64,000 bases of DNA from Marinoscillum luteum (GCF_044005705.1 NZ_JBIPKE010000019.1:186001-250000); one strand, 5' to 3'; shown: positions 16,879 through 26,410, counted from the stretch's first letter. Notes: generated by a model not told the origin, from the letters alone. Translations and numbers: made by a program.

Positions 16879-17580
16879 ATGCCTGTAAAAATCAGACTAT
16901 CGCGTCGAGGACGCAAAAAACAAGCCATGTACGATGTAGTAGTGGCAGACTCAAGAGCACCACGAGATGGTAAATTCATTGAGAAGATAGGGACGTACAA
17001 CCCTAACACTGATCCAGCTTCTATCTCATTGAACGATGAGAAAGCCTTTGACTGGGTGATGAAAGGTGCGCAACCTACAGATACTGTAAAAGCGATGCTT
17101 TCATACCGAGGGATCATGATGAAAAAACACCTTCAGATTGGCGTATTGAAAGGAGCTATTACTCAGGAAGATGCAGACAAGAAGTTTGAAATCTGGCTTG
17201 CTGAGAAAGAAGCTAAGATTCAGGGTAAAGTTGAGAAACTTTCTGCAACCAAAGCTTCTGAGGCCAAAGCACGACTTGCAGCTGAGAAGAAAGTATCTGA
17301 CGCCAGAGCAGAAGCCATTGCTGCTAAGAAAAAAGTAGCTGATGACACGCTTGTAGCGGAAATCGCTGAGGCAGGTGCTGACGAAGCTGAAAAAGCATTG
17401 GAAGAAGAGGGTAACGAAGCAGTAGCAGCAGTAGAAACTCCTGCCGCTGAGGAAGCACCGGCTGCTGAAGCTCCTGCAGAGGAAGCTCCAGCTGAAGAAG
17501 CACCTAAAGCTGAAGAGCCTAAGGCAGAAGCTCCGGAAGAAGCAGCTCCAGCTGCTGACGAAGAGAAAAAAGAGGATTAA
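16879..17580 (+). CDS. rpsP: 30S ribosomal protein S16 with long acidic C-terminal tail
   Basis: 233 residues. The first 85 or so are canonical S16 (MPVKIRLSRRGRKKQAMYDVV, RDGKFIEKIGTYNP, DWVMKGAQPTDTVKAMLS), a 30S assembly protein. The remaining 150 residues are a Lys/Ala-rich helix (about 90-150) followed by a low-complexity Ala/Glu/Pro tail made of imperfect EEAPA/EAP units ending in DEEKKED. Typical bacterial S16 has 80-95 residues; extended S16 proteins occur in Bacteroidota. First gene of rpsP-rimM-trmD. Confidence 0.95.
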   Translation: MPVKIRLSRRGRKKQAMYDVVVADSRAPRDGKFIEKIGTYNPNTDPASISLNDEKAFDWVMKGAQPTDTVKAMLSYRGIMMKKHLQIGVLKGAITQEDADKKFEIWLAEKEAKIQGKVEKLSATKASEAKARLAAEKKVSDARAEAIAAKKKVADDTLVAEIAEAGADEAEKALEEEGNEAVAAVETPAAEEAPAAEAPAEEAPAEEAPKAEEPKAEAPEEAAPAADEEKKED

Positions 17581-17589
17581 TCTGGCATC

Positions 17590-18120
17590 ATGGGTTTTGA
17601 GGAGTGCTACCAACTGGGTAATGTGACCAAAACTCATGGATTGAGAGGAGAGGTAGTGCTCTTTCTCGATGTAGACAATCCACAGGAATATCAGGAATTG
17701 GAATCAGTTTTCATTGACCTCAATGGAAAACTGGTTCCTTTTTTTATGGAGTCATTCCATCTCCAGGGCGACCGGGCCATCGTGGCTTTCGAGGAAATAG
17801 AATCCATAGAAGACGCCAGTGAGCTCATCGGCAGAGACCTGTACCTCCCACTCAACAGACTACCCAAACTCCCAAAAGGCAAATACTATTACCACGAACT
17901 TCCAGGTCTACAGGTATTTGACGGAGACCAACTCCTGGGACAAGTAACTCAGGTGTATCAGATGCCCAATAACAACCTCCTGGCCGTGGATCATCAGAGC
18001 ATTGAAATTCTTATTCCGCTGGAGGAAGCGATCGTTCACACCGTAGATATTGCCGCTGGCAAGATCCTGTGCACCCTCCCCGATGGACTTTTGGATGTAT
18101 ATCTGGATCAGAAACCATGA
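17590..18120 (+). CDS. rimM: Ribosome maturation factor RimM
   Basis: 176 residues. The N-terminal RimM domain begins QLGNVTKTHGLRGEVVLFLD; the C-terminal PRC barrel contains KGKYYYHELPGLQVFDGDQLLGQVTQVYQMPNNNLLAV. RimM binds S19 and helps mature the 30S head. It follows rpsP by 9 bases and overlaps trmD by 4 bases (ATGA), the usual arrangement. Confidence 0.93.
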   Translation: MGFEECYQLGNVTKTHGLRGEVVLFLDVDNPQEYQELESVFIDLNGKLVPFFMESFHLQGDRAIVAFEEIESIEDASELIGRDLYLPLNRLPKLPKGKYYYHELPGLQVFDGDQLLGQVTQVYQMPNNNLLAVDHQSIEILIPLEEAIVHTVDIAAGKILCTLPDGLLDVYLDQKP

Positions 18121-18791
18121 GACTGGACATCATCACTTGCCTGCCCGAACTATTTGACGGGCCCATCAACCAGAGCATTGTAAAGCGGGCCCAGCAAAAA
18201 GGCCTGGTGGAAATCGTCATTCACAACCTGCGAGACTACACCACCGACAAGCACAACCATGTGGATGATTACGCTTTTGGTGGTGGGGCTGGTATGGTAC
18301 TGATGATAGAGCCTATCGACAAGTGTATCTCTGGCCTTCAGTCCAAAAACACCTACGATGAGGTGATCTACCTCACCCCTGACGGCCAAACCCTCAATCA
18401 GGGCATGGCCAACCAACTCTCTCTCAACGAAAACATGATCCTCCTCTGTGGACACTACAAAGGCGTAGACCAGAGGGTACGTGATCACTTCGTGACCAAA
18501 GAAATCAGCATTGGTGACTATGTGCTCTCCGGCGGAGAGCTGGCGGCCATGGTGCTGGCCGATTCACTGATCCGACTCGTACCAGGTGTACTCAATGACG
18601 AGTCTTCTGCCCTCACAGACTCCTTCCAGGATAACCTCTTAGCTCCGCCAGTCTATACCCGCCCGGCAGACTACAAAGGCTGGAAAGTGCCCGAAATACT
18701 TACCTCCGGCCATGAGGCCAAAATAGAGCAATGGCGCCACGACGAGGCAGTCAAACGCACGCAGGAGCGCCGACCAGATTTGTTGGGGTAA
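18117..18791 (+). CDS. trmD: tRNA (guanine-N1)-methyltransferase
   Basis: 224 residues from the ATG at 18117, which overlaps the rimM stop. TrmD methylates G37 of tRNAs using S-adenosylmethionine and has a trefoil knot. Seen here: MRLDIITCLPELFDG, HVDDYAFGGGAGMVLM, LCGHYKGVDQRVRD (AdoMet site) and SIGDYVLSGGELAAM, ending in the C-terminal helices with REAIK-like WRHDEAVKRTQERRPDLL. rplS, normally next, lies 2.9 kb further on. Confidence 0.96.
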   Translation: MRLDIITCLPELFDGPINQSIVKRAQQKGLVEIVIHNLRDYTTDKHNHVDDYAFGGGAGMVLMIEPIDKCISGLQSKNTYDEVIYLTPDGQTLNQGMANQLSLNENMILLCGHYKGVDQRVRDHFVTKEISIGDYVLSGGELAAMVLADSLIRLVPGVLNDESSALTDSFQDNLLAPPVYTRPADYKGWKVPEILTSGHEAKIEQWRHDEAVKRTQERRPDLLG

Positions 18792-18905
18792 CCCATTATA
18801 TCCCTGTTCAGAAAACTTTCATTCTATATTTTTCGAGGGCATACCTTTATCCTTTTACCTCTTTATAGGTATTTACAATCCCCCCATTACCCACCACTTT
18901 TGATA

Positions 18906-18933
18906 TACTGAAAGAATCTCCGTATTTTCAGTA
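18906..18933 (+). promoter_or_regulatory. Inverted repeat upstream of the signalling operon
   Basis: TACTGAAA, 12-base spacer, TTTCAGTA: perfect 8-base arms 33 bases before the 209-residue protein gene. The operon ends with a NarL-type response regulator, a class that binds inverted heptamer-like sites, so autoregulation is a reasonable guess. Confidence 0.45.
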
Positions 18934-18965
18934 AAACCAAATCCTAACCTTAAAACTTTAAGAAA

Positions 18966-19595
18966 ATGAAAACAGTAATCACACTCCTCATCGGCCTGAT
19001 AATTGGTGCTGGAATTATGTTCCTATACAATCAATCATCAGAGCAGTCATTGTTAGAAACGCAACTCAGCCTTCAGAATCAACTTAATGCAGTCGCCTTA
19101 ACGTCCCAAGAATTTGAGGAAACCCAAGAAGCCAGAGAAAAATTCAAAAAACTCATTAAGGACAGCGATAGAATCTTATTGAGAACCAGAGGCTCTAGAA
19201 TATCGAAAGGTGTGGCTTTGGGCAGAATTAAGAACTACAGCACTATGAGAGATTCACTCCACCGAACCAAACCGAGTCAGGGAAAAGAACTTGGTGGAGG
19301 TGTAGGATTCGGCATTGACGCAATTCAAACCCTATTAGATGATATAGTAAAAGAGAACGCCTATATAGATTCGAATACAGATCCAAAGGATAGTCTTAAG
19401 ATCACCGGAATAAGGGCTCACTTCTCCTTAAAAAATGGAATCAGCGATGGACACTATGTCGATTACTTAGATGTTATTCTGACTCCATCAACCATAAAAG
19501 GAGAGGCTGTTTATGAATGGGTCTCTCAACTCAAGGATTTAGGAAACCCACCTCCTTTGGATGACTCAAACCCTTGCCCAGATACATGTCCATAA
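18966..19595 (+). CDS. Hypothetical membrane-anchored protein
   Basis: 209 residues. An N-terminal hydrophobic anchor (VITLLIGLIIGAGIMFLY) is followed by a helical region (LLETQLSLQNQLNAV, EETQEAREKFKKLIKD) and a C-terminal part with mixed strands and a Cys pair at the end (NPCPDTCP). I do not recognise the family. The domain is probably periplasmic. It is the first of four closely packed genes, followed after 7 bases by a polytopic membrane protein and then a histidine kinase and response regulator. Confidence 0.6.
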   Translation: MKTVITLLIGLIIGAGIMFLYNQSSEQSLLETQLSLQNQLNAVALTSQEFEETQEAREKFKKLIKDSDRILLRTRGSRISKGVALGRIKNYSTMRDSLHRTKPSQGKELGGGVGFGIDAIQTLLDDIVKENAYIDSNTDPKDSLKITGIRAHFSLKNGISDGHYVDYLDVILTPSTIKGEAVYEWVSQLKDLGNPPPLDDSNPCPDTCP

Positions 19596-19602
19596 TGCAG
19601 CA

Positions 19603-20220
19603 ATGGAACAGACACTAATATTCAGTTCGATGTTCTCGGCACTTATTCCGATTTCAATTGGCTTAAGTTCACTTCGAAGGACATCGAACTTTAACTACAG
19701 AATCATATTATTAATCTGCTCATGTTCCTTTCTTGTTGATATCAGCGCAAGCATTTATGGACGATTTTATGGACAGAGTAACTACTGGATTATTAATATC
19801 TACTACACCACCGATTTAATTCTACTTCTAATATTTTTCTACAAAAACCTTACCTACAAGGCTTTGGTCATAATTATTTCCATAACACTAATTGCCATTT
19901 ACATCTGGTCCGTTACATTTCTGGGTTTTCATACCAGACCCACAACATTTCGATTGGTTCATAACCTTGCCCAAATACTTTTGTCATTGGTTCTATATTA
20001 CCAGTTCTTCCTAATTGGTGATGACATTTTCCTAGAAGAGCTCCCAATATTTTGGTTCAATACAGCAATCCTGGTCTATTTCTCAGGAAGCTTCTTTACC
20101 TATCTACTAAGCTCAGAAATTCTTACCAACACCTCCCTAACCTGGACTCTTCATAATATTTCTAACATTCTCAAAAATCTTTTATTCGCAATTGGATTAT
20201 GGAAGGCCAGACTAGTTTAG
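19603..20220 (+). CDS. Polytopic membrane protein of unknown function
   Basis: 205 residues from the ATG at 19603. Six to seven hydrophobic segments cover almost the whole length (for example FSALIPISIGLSSL, IILLICSCSFLVDISASIY, ALVIIISITLIAIYIWSVTF, AILVYFSGSFFTYLL). No motif is recognised. The 3' end overlaps the histidine kinase start by 22 bases, so translation is coupled. Because that kinase has almost no extracytoplasmic domain, this protein is a candidate sensor partner. Confidence 0.65.
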   Translation: MEQTLIFSSMFSALIPISIGLSSLRRTSNFNYRIILLICSCSFLVDISASIYGRFYGQSNYWIINIYYTTDLILLLIFFYKNLTYKALVIIISITLIAIYIWSVTFLGFHTRPTTFRLVHNLAQILLSLVLYYQFFLIGDDIFLEELPIFWFNTAILVYFSGSFFTYLLSSEILTNTSLTWTLHNISNILKNLLFAIGLWKARLV

Positions 20221-20993
20221 ATAGTTACTATGTACTTATAATAGGCACCAGCGGCATGCTACTCCTCACAGCAGCCATTGCCATTTTCATCTACCTCTAT
20301 CAGCGGAAGCTGATCAAGCGGAAGCTGGAATACCAAAAAATCGAAGACCTCCTGAAAAAACAGGAACTCCGCTCCGCCTATGCCATGCTGGCAGGCCAGG
20401 AGAAAGCCTATAAACATATCGCTGAAGAACTGCACGACAACCTCGGCAGCATCCTGGTCACTCTGAATATGTTTGCGGATACGCTCCAGAAAAAAACAGA
20501 CCCTGAGTCTCAACGAAAACTGGCCCAGAAAATCAGTGAAGTGGCACAAATCGCCAACGAGTCCACCCGCAAAATCTCCCACAGCCTCGACTCAGGCGTG
20601 CTCAAGCACTTTGGACTGGCCAAGGCCGCTCAGGAGCTGGTGGATGCCATCAATGAATCTCAAACCATCACCGTGGCCAGCCACATTCAGATCGGCAATA
20701 CGCTCGATGCAGAGGTAAGCAAAAACGTCTATCGCATTTTGCAGGAGCTGATCAACAACACCCTTAAACATGCCCAGGCCACTAGGATCAATATTGACCT
20801 CAACCAGATTGAGGACAACCTCAATTTGATCTTTCAGGATAATGGCGTAGGTTTTGACCTGGATAAGACCCCACCACAAAAGGGCATGGGACTGAGAAAC
20901 CTGGAATCACGTGTGGAACGAATAGGTGGCCACATGACCATAGACAGCAATAAGAATAAAGGAACCACCACCATCATAGATATACCATTATGA
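20199..20993 (+). CDS. NarX/DesK-type sensor histidine kinase
   Basis: 264 residues. A single membrane helix (about residues 11-33) leads to a coiled coil and a HisKA_3 dimerisation domain with H79 in IAEELHDNLGSI, then an HATPase with the N box LINNTLKHAQ, DNGVGFD and KGMGLRNLESRVERIGG. The extracytoplasmic part is about ten residues, too small to bind a ligand by itself. ATG at 20199 lies inside the preceding membrane protein gene; the stop overlaps the response regulator start (ATGA). Confidence 0.9.
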   Translation: MEGQTSLDSYYVLIIGTSGMLLLTAAIAIFIYLYQRKLIKRKLEYQKIEDLLKKQELRSAYAMLAGQEKAYKHIAEELHDNLGSILVTLNMFADTLQKKTDPESQRKLAQKISEVAQIANESTRKISHSLDSGVLKHFGLAKAAQELVDAINESQTITVASHIQIGNTLDAEVSKNVYRILQELINNTLKHAQATRINIDLNQIEDNLNLIFQDNGVGFDLDKTPPQKGMGLRNLESRVERIGGHMTIDSNKNKGTTTIIDIPL

Positions 20994-21607
20994 GAAACAT
21001 CAAAATACTCCTGGCAGATGATCACGCCATAGTCATGGAAGGCCTGAAAGAGGTGCTGAGTGCCGATGAAGAGATTTCGGTAGTCGGATGCGTGCAAAAT
21101 GGTGAAGAAGTCCTTCGGTTCATCAAAAACAACGAGGTGGACATTGTCATACTGGACATCAACATGCCCGTGATGGATGGCATCACCTGCGCCCGGCATT
21201 TAAAAAAGGAATTTCCGAAAGTCAAAATCATCATCCTGACCATGTATGCCCAGCGCTCTTTTGTGGAAGAGATTGTGAAAATCGGGATCGATGGGTGCCT
21301 CCTCAAGAACAATACCGGCAAGGAGCTGATCGATGCGGTGCTGCGGGTTATGGGCGGCCGACAATATTACGACCGCATCGGCACCTTCAACTCGCAGGAA
21401 GAAGAAGTGACCCAATACAAACTCAGCGAACGGGAGATTGACGTCATCCGGCTCATGTCACAGGGGCTTACCAGCATTGAGATTGCCGAAAAGCTCTTTA
21501 TCTCCGACCACACAGTCAAAACACACCGGAAAAACATCCTGAAAAAACTCAATGTGAGCAACAGCTCACAGGCTGTACAGTATTGTCTGAGCAATCAGCT
21601 GATTTAA
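20990..21607 (+). CDS. NarL/LuxR family response regulator
   Basis: 205 residues. Receiver domain with the acidic pair LADDHA, phospho-acceptor D56 in IVILDINMPVMDG, and the conserved Lys in LLKNNTGKEL. LuxR-type HTH at 141-205 (LSEREIDVIRLMSQGLTSIEIAEKLFISDHTVKTH). It forms a cognate pair with the overlapping kinase gene. The inverted repeat upstream of the operon is a possible binding site. Confidence 0.93.
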   Translation: MRNIKILLADDHAIVMEGLKEVLSADEEISVVGCVQNGEEVLRFIKNNEVDIVILDINMPVMDGITCARHLKKEFPKVKIIILTMYAQRSFVEEIVKIGIDGCLLKNNTGKELIDAVLRVMGGRQYYDRIGTFNSQEEEVTQYKLSEREIDVIRLMSQGLTSIEIAEKLFISDHTVKTHRKNILKKLNVSNSSQAVQYCLSNQLI

Positions 21608-21674
21608 AATAGCTTATGCAGATTGGGTACCAATAAATTATTCAATCACCTTTACCAATTATCAATTATTTATC

Positions 21675-21682
21675 TATATTTG
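21675..21682 (+). promoter_or_regulatory. rplS -7 promoter element
   Basis: TATATTTG, perfect TAnnTTTG match, 37 bases before the rplS ATG. It shows that rplS has its own promoter here, separate from rpsP-rimM-trmD. Confidence 0.6.
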
Positions 21683-21718
21683 CACTCCTTTTTGAGAAAC
21701 ACTCGATAGCGTAAAGAC

Positions 21719-22072
21719 ATGAGCGATTTAATTAAATTCGTAGAAGAAGAAAATAAAGCAGCTAAAGCAAATCATCCTGCTTTCAGTGCTGGAGATACAG
21801 TAAACGTACACTACAAGATCAAGGAAGGTAACAAAGAGCGTATCCAGCAGTTTCAGGGTACTGTACTTCAGATCAGAAATGTAGGATCTACAGGTGAAAC
21901 TTTCACCGTTAGAAAAATTTCAAGCGGTATCGGTGTGGAGAGAATTTTCCCTATCCTTTCTCCCAATATTGACAAGATCGAATTGGTAAGAAAAGGAAAA
22001 GTAAGAAGAGCTCGTTTGTTCTACCTGAGAGGCAGAAAAGGAAAAGCTGCAAGAATCAAAGAGAAACTTTAA
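21719..22072 (+). CDS. rplS: 50S ribosomal protein L19
   Basis: 117 residues, normal length. Diagnostic parts are HPAFSAGDTVNVHYKIKEGNKERIQQFQG, TFTVRKISSGIGVERIFPI and KVRRARLFYLRGRKGKAARIKEKL. L19 lies at the 30S-50S interface. It is followed by a strong terminator and preceded by its own promoter. Confidence 0.97.
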   Translation: MSDLIKFVEEENKAAKANHPAFSAGDTVNVHYKIKEGNKERIQQFQGTVLQIRNVGSTGETFTVRKISSGIGVERIFPILSPNIDKIELVRKGKVRRARLFYLRGRKGKAARIKEKL

Positions 22073-22094
22073 TTTCTCATTCAAAATATTCATG

Positions 22095-22131
22095 AAGCCA
22101 ACTTTACTCGTAAAGTTGGCTTTTTGTTTTT
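22095..22131 (+). terminator. Rho-independent terminator of rplS
   Basis: AAGCCAACTTTA, loop CTCG, TAAAGTTGGCTT followed by TTTGTTTTT. A 12-pair stem and U-rich tail directly after rplS. Confidence 0.92.
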
Positions 22132-22237
22132 ACACCTGTCGGTTTTCTGCTTCGCACCACTGACGATTTGGCAGAATATTGATTTAATTTGCCCCGCTAT
22201 CAGGTAAGCGTATGGTTTTTGTCTATCATTCCTGACT

Positions 22238-23014
22238 ATGAAGATTTCATTTCATAAATACCAAGGCACCGGCAACGATTTCGTGATGATCGACGATCGC
22301 AATGAAACCTTCCCGGCAGAGAACACCGCTTTGATCTCCTTTCTTTGCGACAGGAGAATGGGCGTGGGTGCCGATGGCGTTATTCTCATCCAAAACCATC
22401 CCGAGCACGACTTTCGGATGATTTATTTCAACCCGGATGGCAGCAAAAGCCTCTGCGGCAATGGCAGCAGGTGTGCCATTGCCTTTGCCAAAACCCTGGG
22501 CATCATTGGGAACCAAACCGTCTTTGAGACCACTGATGGTGTTCACGATGCTTTCATCGAAGGAGAAATCGTTCATTTTCACCTGCATGACGTAGGTCAC
22601 GCCACCAAACAGGATAGTGACTGGTTCATCAATACGGGATCTCCACACCATGTTCGGTTGGTTACAGACCTGGACCAAATGGATATCATCCAGCCTGGAC
22701 GGGAAATACGATACAGCAAACACTACGAGCCTGCTGGCACCAATGTCAATTTTGTGGAAACAACCCCTGAGGGCATCAGGGTACGCACTTATGAGCGGGG
22801 TGTGGAAAATGAAACCTTGTCGTGTGGCACTGGCGTCACTGCCTGTGCGCTGGTGGCCGGAATGATCGATTACCAAAGTCCTGTGAAAATTGAAACAAAA
22901 GGTGGAAGTCTTACCGTTTCATTCACAAAAACGGAAGCCAAATCCTTTCAGGATATTTATCTTGCCGGACCCGCCAAAAAAGTATTTGAAGGCATCGTGG
23001 AAGTGCCTATTTGA
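22238..23014 (+). CDS. dapF: Diaminopimelate epimerase
   Basis: 258 residues. It converts LL- to meso-diaminopimelate for peptidoglycan and lysine, without cofactor, using two cysteines. Both catalytic motifs are present: CGNGSRCAIAFA in the N-terminal half and ENETLSCGTGVTACALVAG in the C-terminal half; substrate-binding GTGNDFVMIDDR and GTNVNFVE are also seen. Stands alone between rplS and secA. Confidence 0.96.
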   Translation: MKISFHKYQGTGNDFVMIDDRNETFPAENTALISFLCDRRMGVGADGVILIQNHPEHDFRMIYFNPDGSKSLCGNGSRCAIAFAKTLGIIGNQTVFETTDGVHDAFIEGEIVHFHLHDVGHATKQDSDWFINTGSPHHVRLVTDLDQMDIIQPGREIRYSKHYEPAGTNVNFVETTPEGIRVRTYERGVENETLSCGTGVTACALVAGMIDYQSPVKIETKGGSLTVSFTKTEAKSFQDIYLAGPAKKVFEGIVEVPI

Positions 23015-23059
23015 TTGAATTCCGCTTAACTTTAGACCCAATATTAAGAATATACATAC

Positions 23060-26000
23060 ATGTTAGATTTAGTCACTAAGGGATTAACGAAGGTTTTTGG
23101 AACCAAAGCCGATAAGGACATAAAAGCTGTGACTCCATACGTTGAGAAAATCAACAAGGAATTCGAGCAACTCAGAGATATTTCCGATGATGCACTCAGA
23201 GGCAGAACAGCCGAGCTGAAGGGCATTATCGCTGAAAAACTAAAGCACGTGGATGACGAACTCAAGTCATTACACGATAAAGTAGAGTCTGATCCTCAGT
23301 TGGACATACTGGAAAAAGAACAAATCTTCGAGCAGATCGACAACCTGGAATCCAAAAGGGATGAAGAATTAGAAGACATCCTTTTGGAAATCCTTCCACA
23401 AGCCTTTGCGGTGGTGAAAGAGACCGCTCGGAGGCTGACGGAGAACAAACAACTGGTGGTGACCGCCACCATGATGGATAAAGAACTGGCGGCCAATAAA
23501 GAGCACATCAAAATAGATGGAGACAAAGCCATCTGGGCCAATAAATGGAAAGCCGCAGGTACAGACGTGGAGTGGAACATGATTCACTACAATGTGCAGC
23601 TGATTGGTGGTATTGTATTGCATCAGGGCAAAGTAGCCGAAATGGCCACTGGTGAGGGTAAGACCCTTGTTGCTACCCTTCCCGCCTACCTCAACGCCCT
23701 GGCAGGTCGTGGAGTGCATGTGGTAACGGTGAATGACTACCTGGCCAAACGAGATGCGGAGTGGAACGCGCCACTTTTCCAGTTTCACGGCTTGAAAATT
23801 GACTGCATCGACAGACATCAGCCTAACTCTCCTGAGCGTAGACAGGCCTACCAGGCAGACATCATCTACGGTACAAATAACGAATTTGGCTTTGACTATC
23901 TCCGTGACAACATGGCCCGCAGCCCCGAGGAGCTCGTGCAGGGTAAGCATCATTTTGCCATGGTGGATGAAGTGGATTCTGTCCTGATCGATGAAGCAAG
24001 AACCCCATTGATCATTTCGGGACCTATCCCTAAAGGAGACGAACACGAGTTTTATGAACTAAAACCACGGATCAATAAGCTCGTGGAAGCTCAAAAGAAA
24101 CTGGTCTCTGAGTATTTCAATCAGGCCAAAAAACTCATCAAAGAAGGCAAAGAATCGGAAGGTGGATTGCCACTTTTCAGAGCCTACAGAGGATTGCCCA
24201 AGTACAAGCCGTTGATCAAATTCCTCAGCGAAACCGGTATCAGGGCCATTCTTCAGAAAACAGAAAACTTCTACCTTCAGGACAATCAGAAAATGATGCC
24301 CGAGGCAGATGAGCCTTTGTACTTCACCATTGATGAGAAGCACAATAGCATAGACCTTACAGAAAACGGAATCGACCTGATCACGGGATCAGGTGAGGAC
24401 CCTACTTTCTTCATTCTACCGGATATTGGAGATGAAGTAGCCAAGCTGGAAAATGATACCGAGCTGGATGAGAGCGAAAAGCTGAAGCGTAAAGAAGTGG
24501 TCATACAGGACTACAGCGTCAAAGCACAGCGTATACACAGTATCAATCAGCTCCTGAGGGCTTACTGCCTGTACGAAAAAGATACCGAATACATCGTGGT
24601 AGATGGCAAGGTGAAGATCGTGGATGAGCAGACTGGTCGTGTAATGGATGGCCGCCGGTATTCTGACGGGCTCCACATGGCCATAGAGGCCAAGGAAAAC
24701 GTGAAGGTGGAAGACGCCACCCAGACCTACGCCACCATTACTCTGCAAAATTACTTCAGGATGTACCACAAGCTGGCTGGTATGACCGGTACAGCGGAAA
24801 CTGAGGCCGGAGAGCTTTGGGACATCTACAAGCTGGACGTAATTGTGATCCCTACCAACAGACCGATTGTCCGCGATGACCGGAATGATAAGGTTTATAA
24901 GTCTATCCGTGAGAAGTTCAATGCCGTGGTAGACGAAATAGTAGAGCTGAGAGGAATGGGCAGACCGATACTGGTCGGTACCACATCCGTGGAAATTTCC
25001 GAAGTACTCAGCCGGATGCTCAAGATCAAAAACATTGATCATCAGGTACTAAACGCCAAGCAGCATGCCCGCGAGGCGGACATTGTGGCGGAAGCAGGAA
25101 AGCCCGGAACGGTGACCATTGCTACCAACATGGCCGGTAGAGGTACGGACATTAAGCTTACCCCGGAAGCCAAAGCCGCAGGTGGACTGGCCATTATCGG
25201 TACAGAGAGACATGAGTCTCGCCGTGTGGACAGGCAGTTGCGCGGTAGAGCTGGCCGACAGGGTGATCCCGGATCTTCCCAGTTTTACGTCAGTCTGGAA
25301 GACAACCTCATGCGATTGTTTATGAGTGACAGAGTGGCTAAAATCATGGACCGGTTAGGCCTGCAGGAAGGCGAAGTGATTCAGCACAGTATGATCACCA
25401 AGTCCATTGAGCGGGCGCAAAAAAAGGTGGAGGAAAACAACTTTGCCACCAGAAAGCGACTGCTGGAATATGATGATGTAATGAACTCTCAGCGTGAGGT
25501 CATTTATAAGCGCAGAAAAAATGCACTCTATGGTGAGCGACTGGAGCTGGACATCAACAACATGCTCTTTGATACCTGTGAGGATATCGCACTCAATGCT
25601 AAAGCTGACAACAACCTGGATGGATTGAAACTCAATGCCATCAGCGTATTGGGACTGGACTTTCACATCACACAGGAAGAGCTCACCAAGTACATGGAGC
25701 ATGAGTTGACCGATAAGCTTTACACAGCGGCCAAAGAGCACTACAAGAATAAAAATGCTTTCACTGCTTCGAGAGCCTTCCCGCTGCTGAAGCAGATTCA
25801 TAAGGAAAAGGGAGCTACCGTTCAGAACATTCTCGTGCCTTTCTCCGATGGAAAAAAACAAATAGGTGTCACCGCACATCTGGAAAAATCTGTGGAGACC
25901 GAAGGCGTGGAGATGATCCGGGCCATGGAAAAAATGATTACCCTGGCCATCATTGATCAGACCTGGAAGGAGCACCTGAGAGAAATGGACGATCTGAAAC

Positions 26001-26410
26001 AGTCGGTTCAAAATGCCGTCTACGAGCAGAAAGACCCATTGATCATTTACAAGTTTGAAGGCTTCGAGCTTTTCAAATCGTTTCTTGGGAAAGTAAATGA
26101 AGAGTGTACTTCCTTCCTGATGAAGGCGCAGATTCCGATTCAGGACCCTAATCAGGTACAGGAAGCGAGAGATCAGCGTGCCACCCGCAACTACAAGGAG
26201 TCCAAAGAAGAAAGCGGGTCACTGCTCAACAGAGGACAGGCCAACCGACCTCCAGCGGAGAAGGTGGAACCGGCCAAATCCGTGAAAATAGCGGGACGAA
26301 ATGACCGGGTCACTGTACAATATGGAGATGGCTCAGTAAAAAAGGACGTCAAATACAAGACAGTAGAAGAAGATCTAAAAAACAACAAATGCATACTCAT
26401 CGAGTCGTAA
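23060..26410 (+). CDS. secA: Preprotein translocase ATPase SecA
   Basis: 1116 residues, longer than E. coli SecA (901) but usual for Bacteroidota. Walker A is in EMATGEGKTLVATLPAYLNA, Walker B in MVDEVDSVLIDEARTPLI, and the second nucleotide-binding fold has NMAGRGTDIKL and QLRGRAGRQGDPGSSQF. It drives secretory proteins through SecYEG. Extra length lies in the first 170 residues and around residues 330-400. The C-terminus (NDRVTVQYGDGSVKKDVKYK) lacks the cysteine-rich zinc-binding SecB-docking tail of proteobacterial SecA. Its last 22 bases overlap the SPOR lipoprotein gene. Confidence 0.97.
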   Translation: MLDLVTKGLTKVFGTKADKDIKAVTPYVEKINKEFEQLRDISDDALRGRTAELKGIIAEKLKHVDDELKSLHDKVESDPQLDILEKEQIFEQIDNLESKRDEELEDILLEILPQAFAVVKETARRLTENKQLVVTATMMDKELAANKEHIKIDGDKAIWANKWKAAGTDVEWNMIHYNVQLIGGIVLHQGKVAEMATGEGKTLVATLPAYLNALAGRGVHVVTVNDYLAKRDAEWNAPLFQFHGLKIDCIDRHQPNSPERRQAYQADIIYGTNNEFGFDYLRDNMARSPEELVQGKHHFAMVDEVDSVLIDEARTPLIISGPIPKGDEHEFYELKPRINKLVEAQKKLVSEYFNQAKKLIKEGKESEGGLPLFRAYRGLPKYKPLIKFLSETGIRAILQKTENFYLQDNQKMMPEADEPLYFTIDEKHNSIDLTENGIDLITGSGEDPTFFILPDIGDEVAKLENDTELDESEKLKRKEVVIQDYSVKAQRIHSINQLLRAYCLYEKDTEYIVVDGKVKIVDEQTGRVMDGRRYSDGLHMAIEAKENVKVEDATQTYATITLQNYFRMYHKLAGMTGTAETEAGELWDIYKLDVIVIPTNRPIVRDDRNDKVYKSIREKFNAVVDEIVELRGMGRPILVGTTSVEISEVLSRMLKIKNIDHQVLNAKQHAREADIVAEAGKPGTVTIATNMAGRGTDIKLTPEAKAAGGLAIIGTERHESRRVDRQLRGRAGRQGDPGSSQFYVSLEDNLMRLFMSDRVAKIMDRLGLQEGEVIQHSMITKSIERAQKKVEENNFATRKRLLEYDDVMNSQREVIYKRRKNALYGERLELDINNMLFDTCEDIALNAKADNNLDGLKLNAISVLGLDFHITQEELTKYMEHELTDKLYTAAKEHYKNKNAFTASRAFPLLKQIHKEKGATVQNILVPFSDGKKQIGVTAHLEKSVETEGVEMIRAMEKMITLAIIDQTWKEHLREMDDLKQSVQNAVYEQKDPLIIYKFEGFELFKSFLGKVNEECTSFLMKAQIPIQDPNQVQEARDQRATRNYKESKEESGSLLNRGQANRPPAEKVEPAKSVKIAGRNDRVTVQYGDGSVKKDVKYKTVEEDLKNNKCILIES

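Noticed and set aside
23369..26011. Long reading frames opposite secA
   Set aside because: Antisense shadows of a fully conserved gene with no protein signature of their own.
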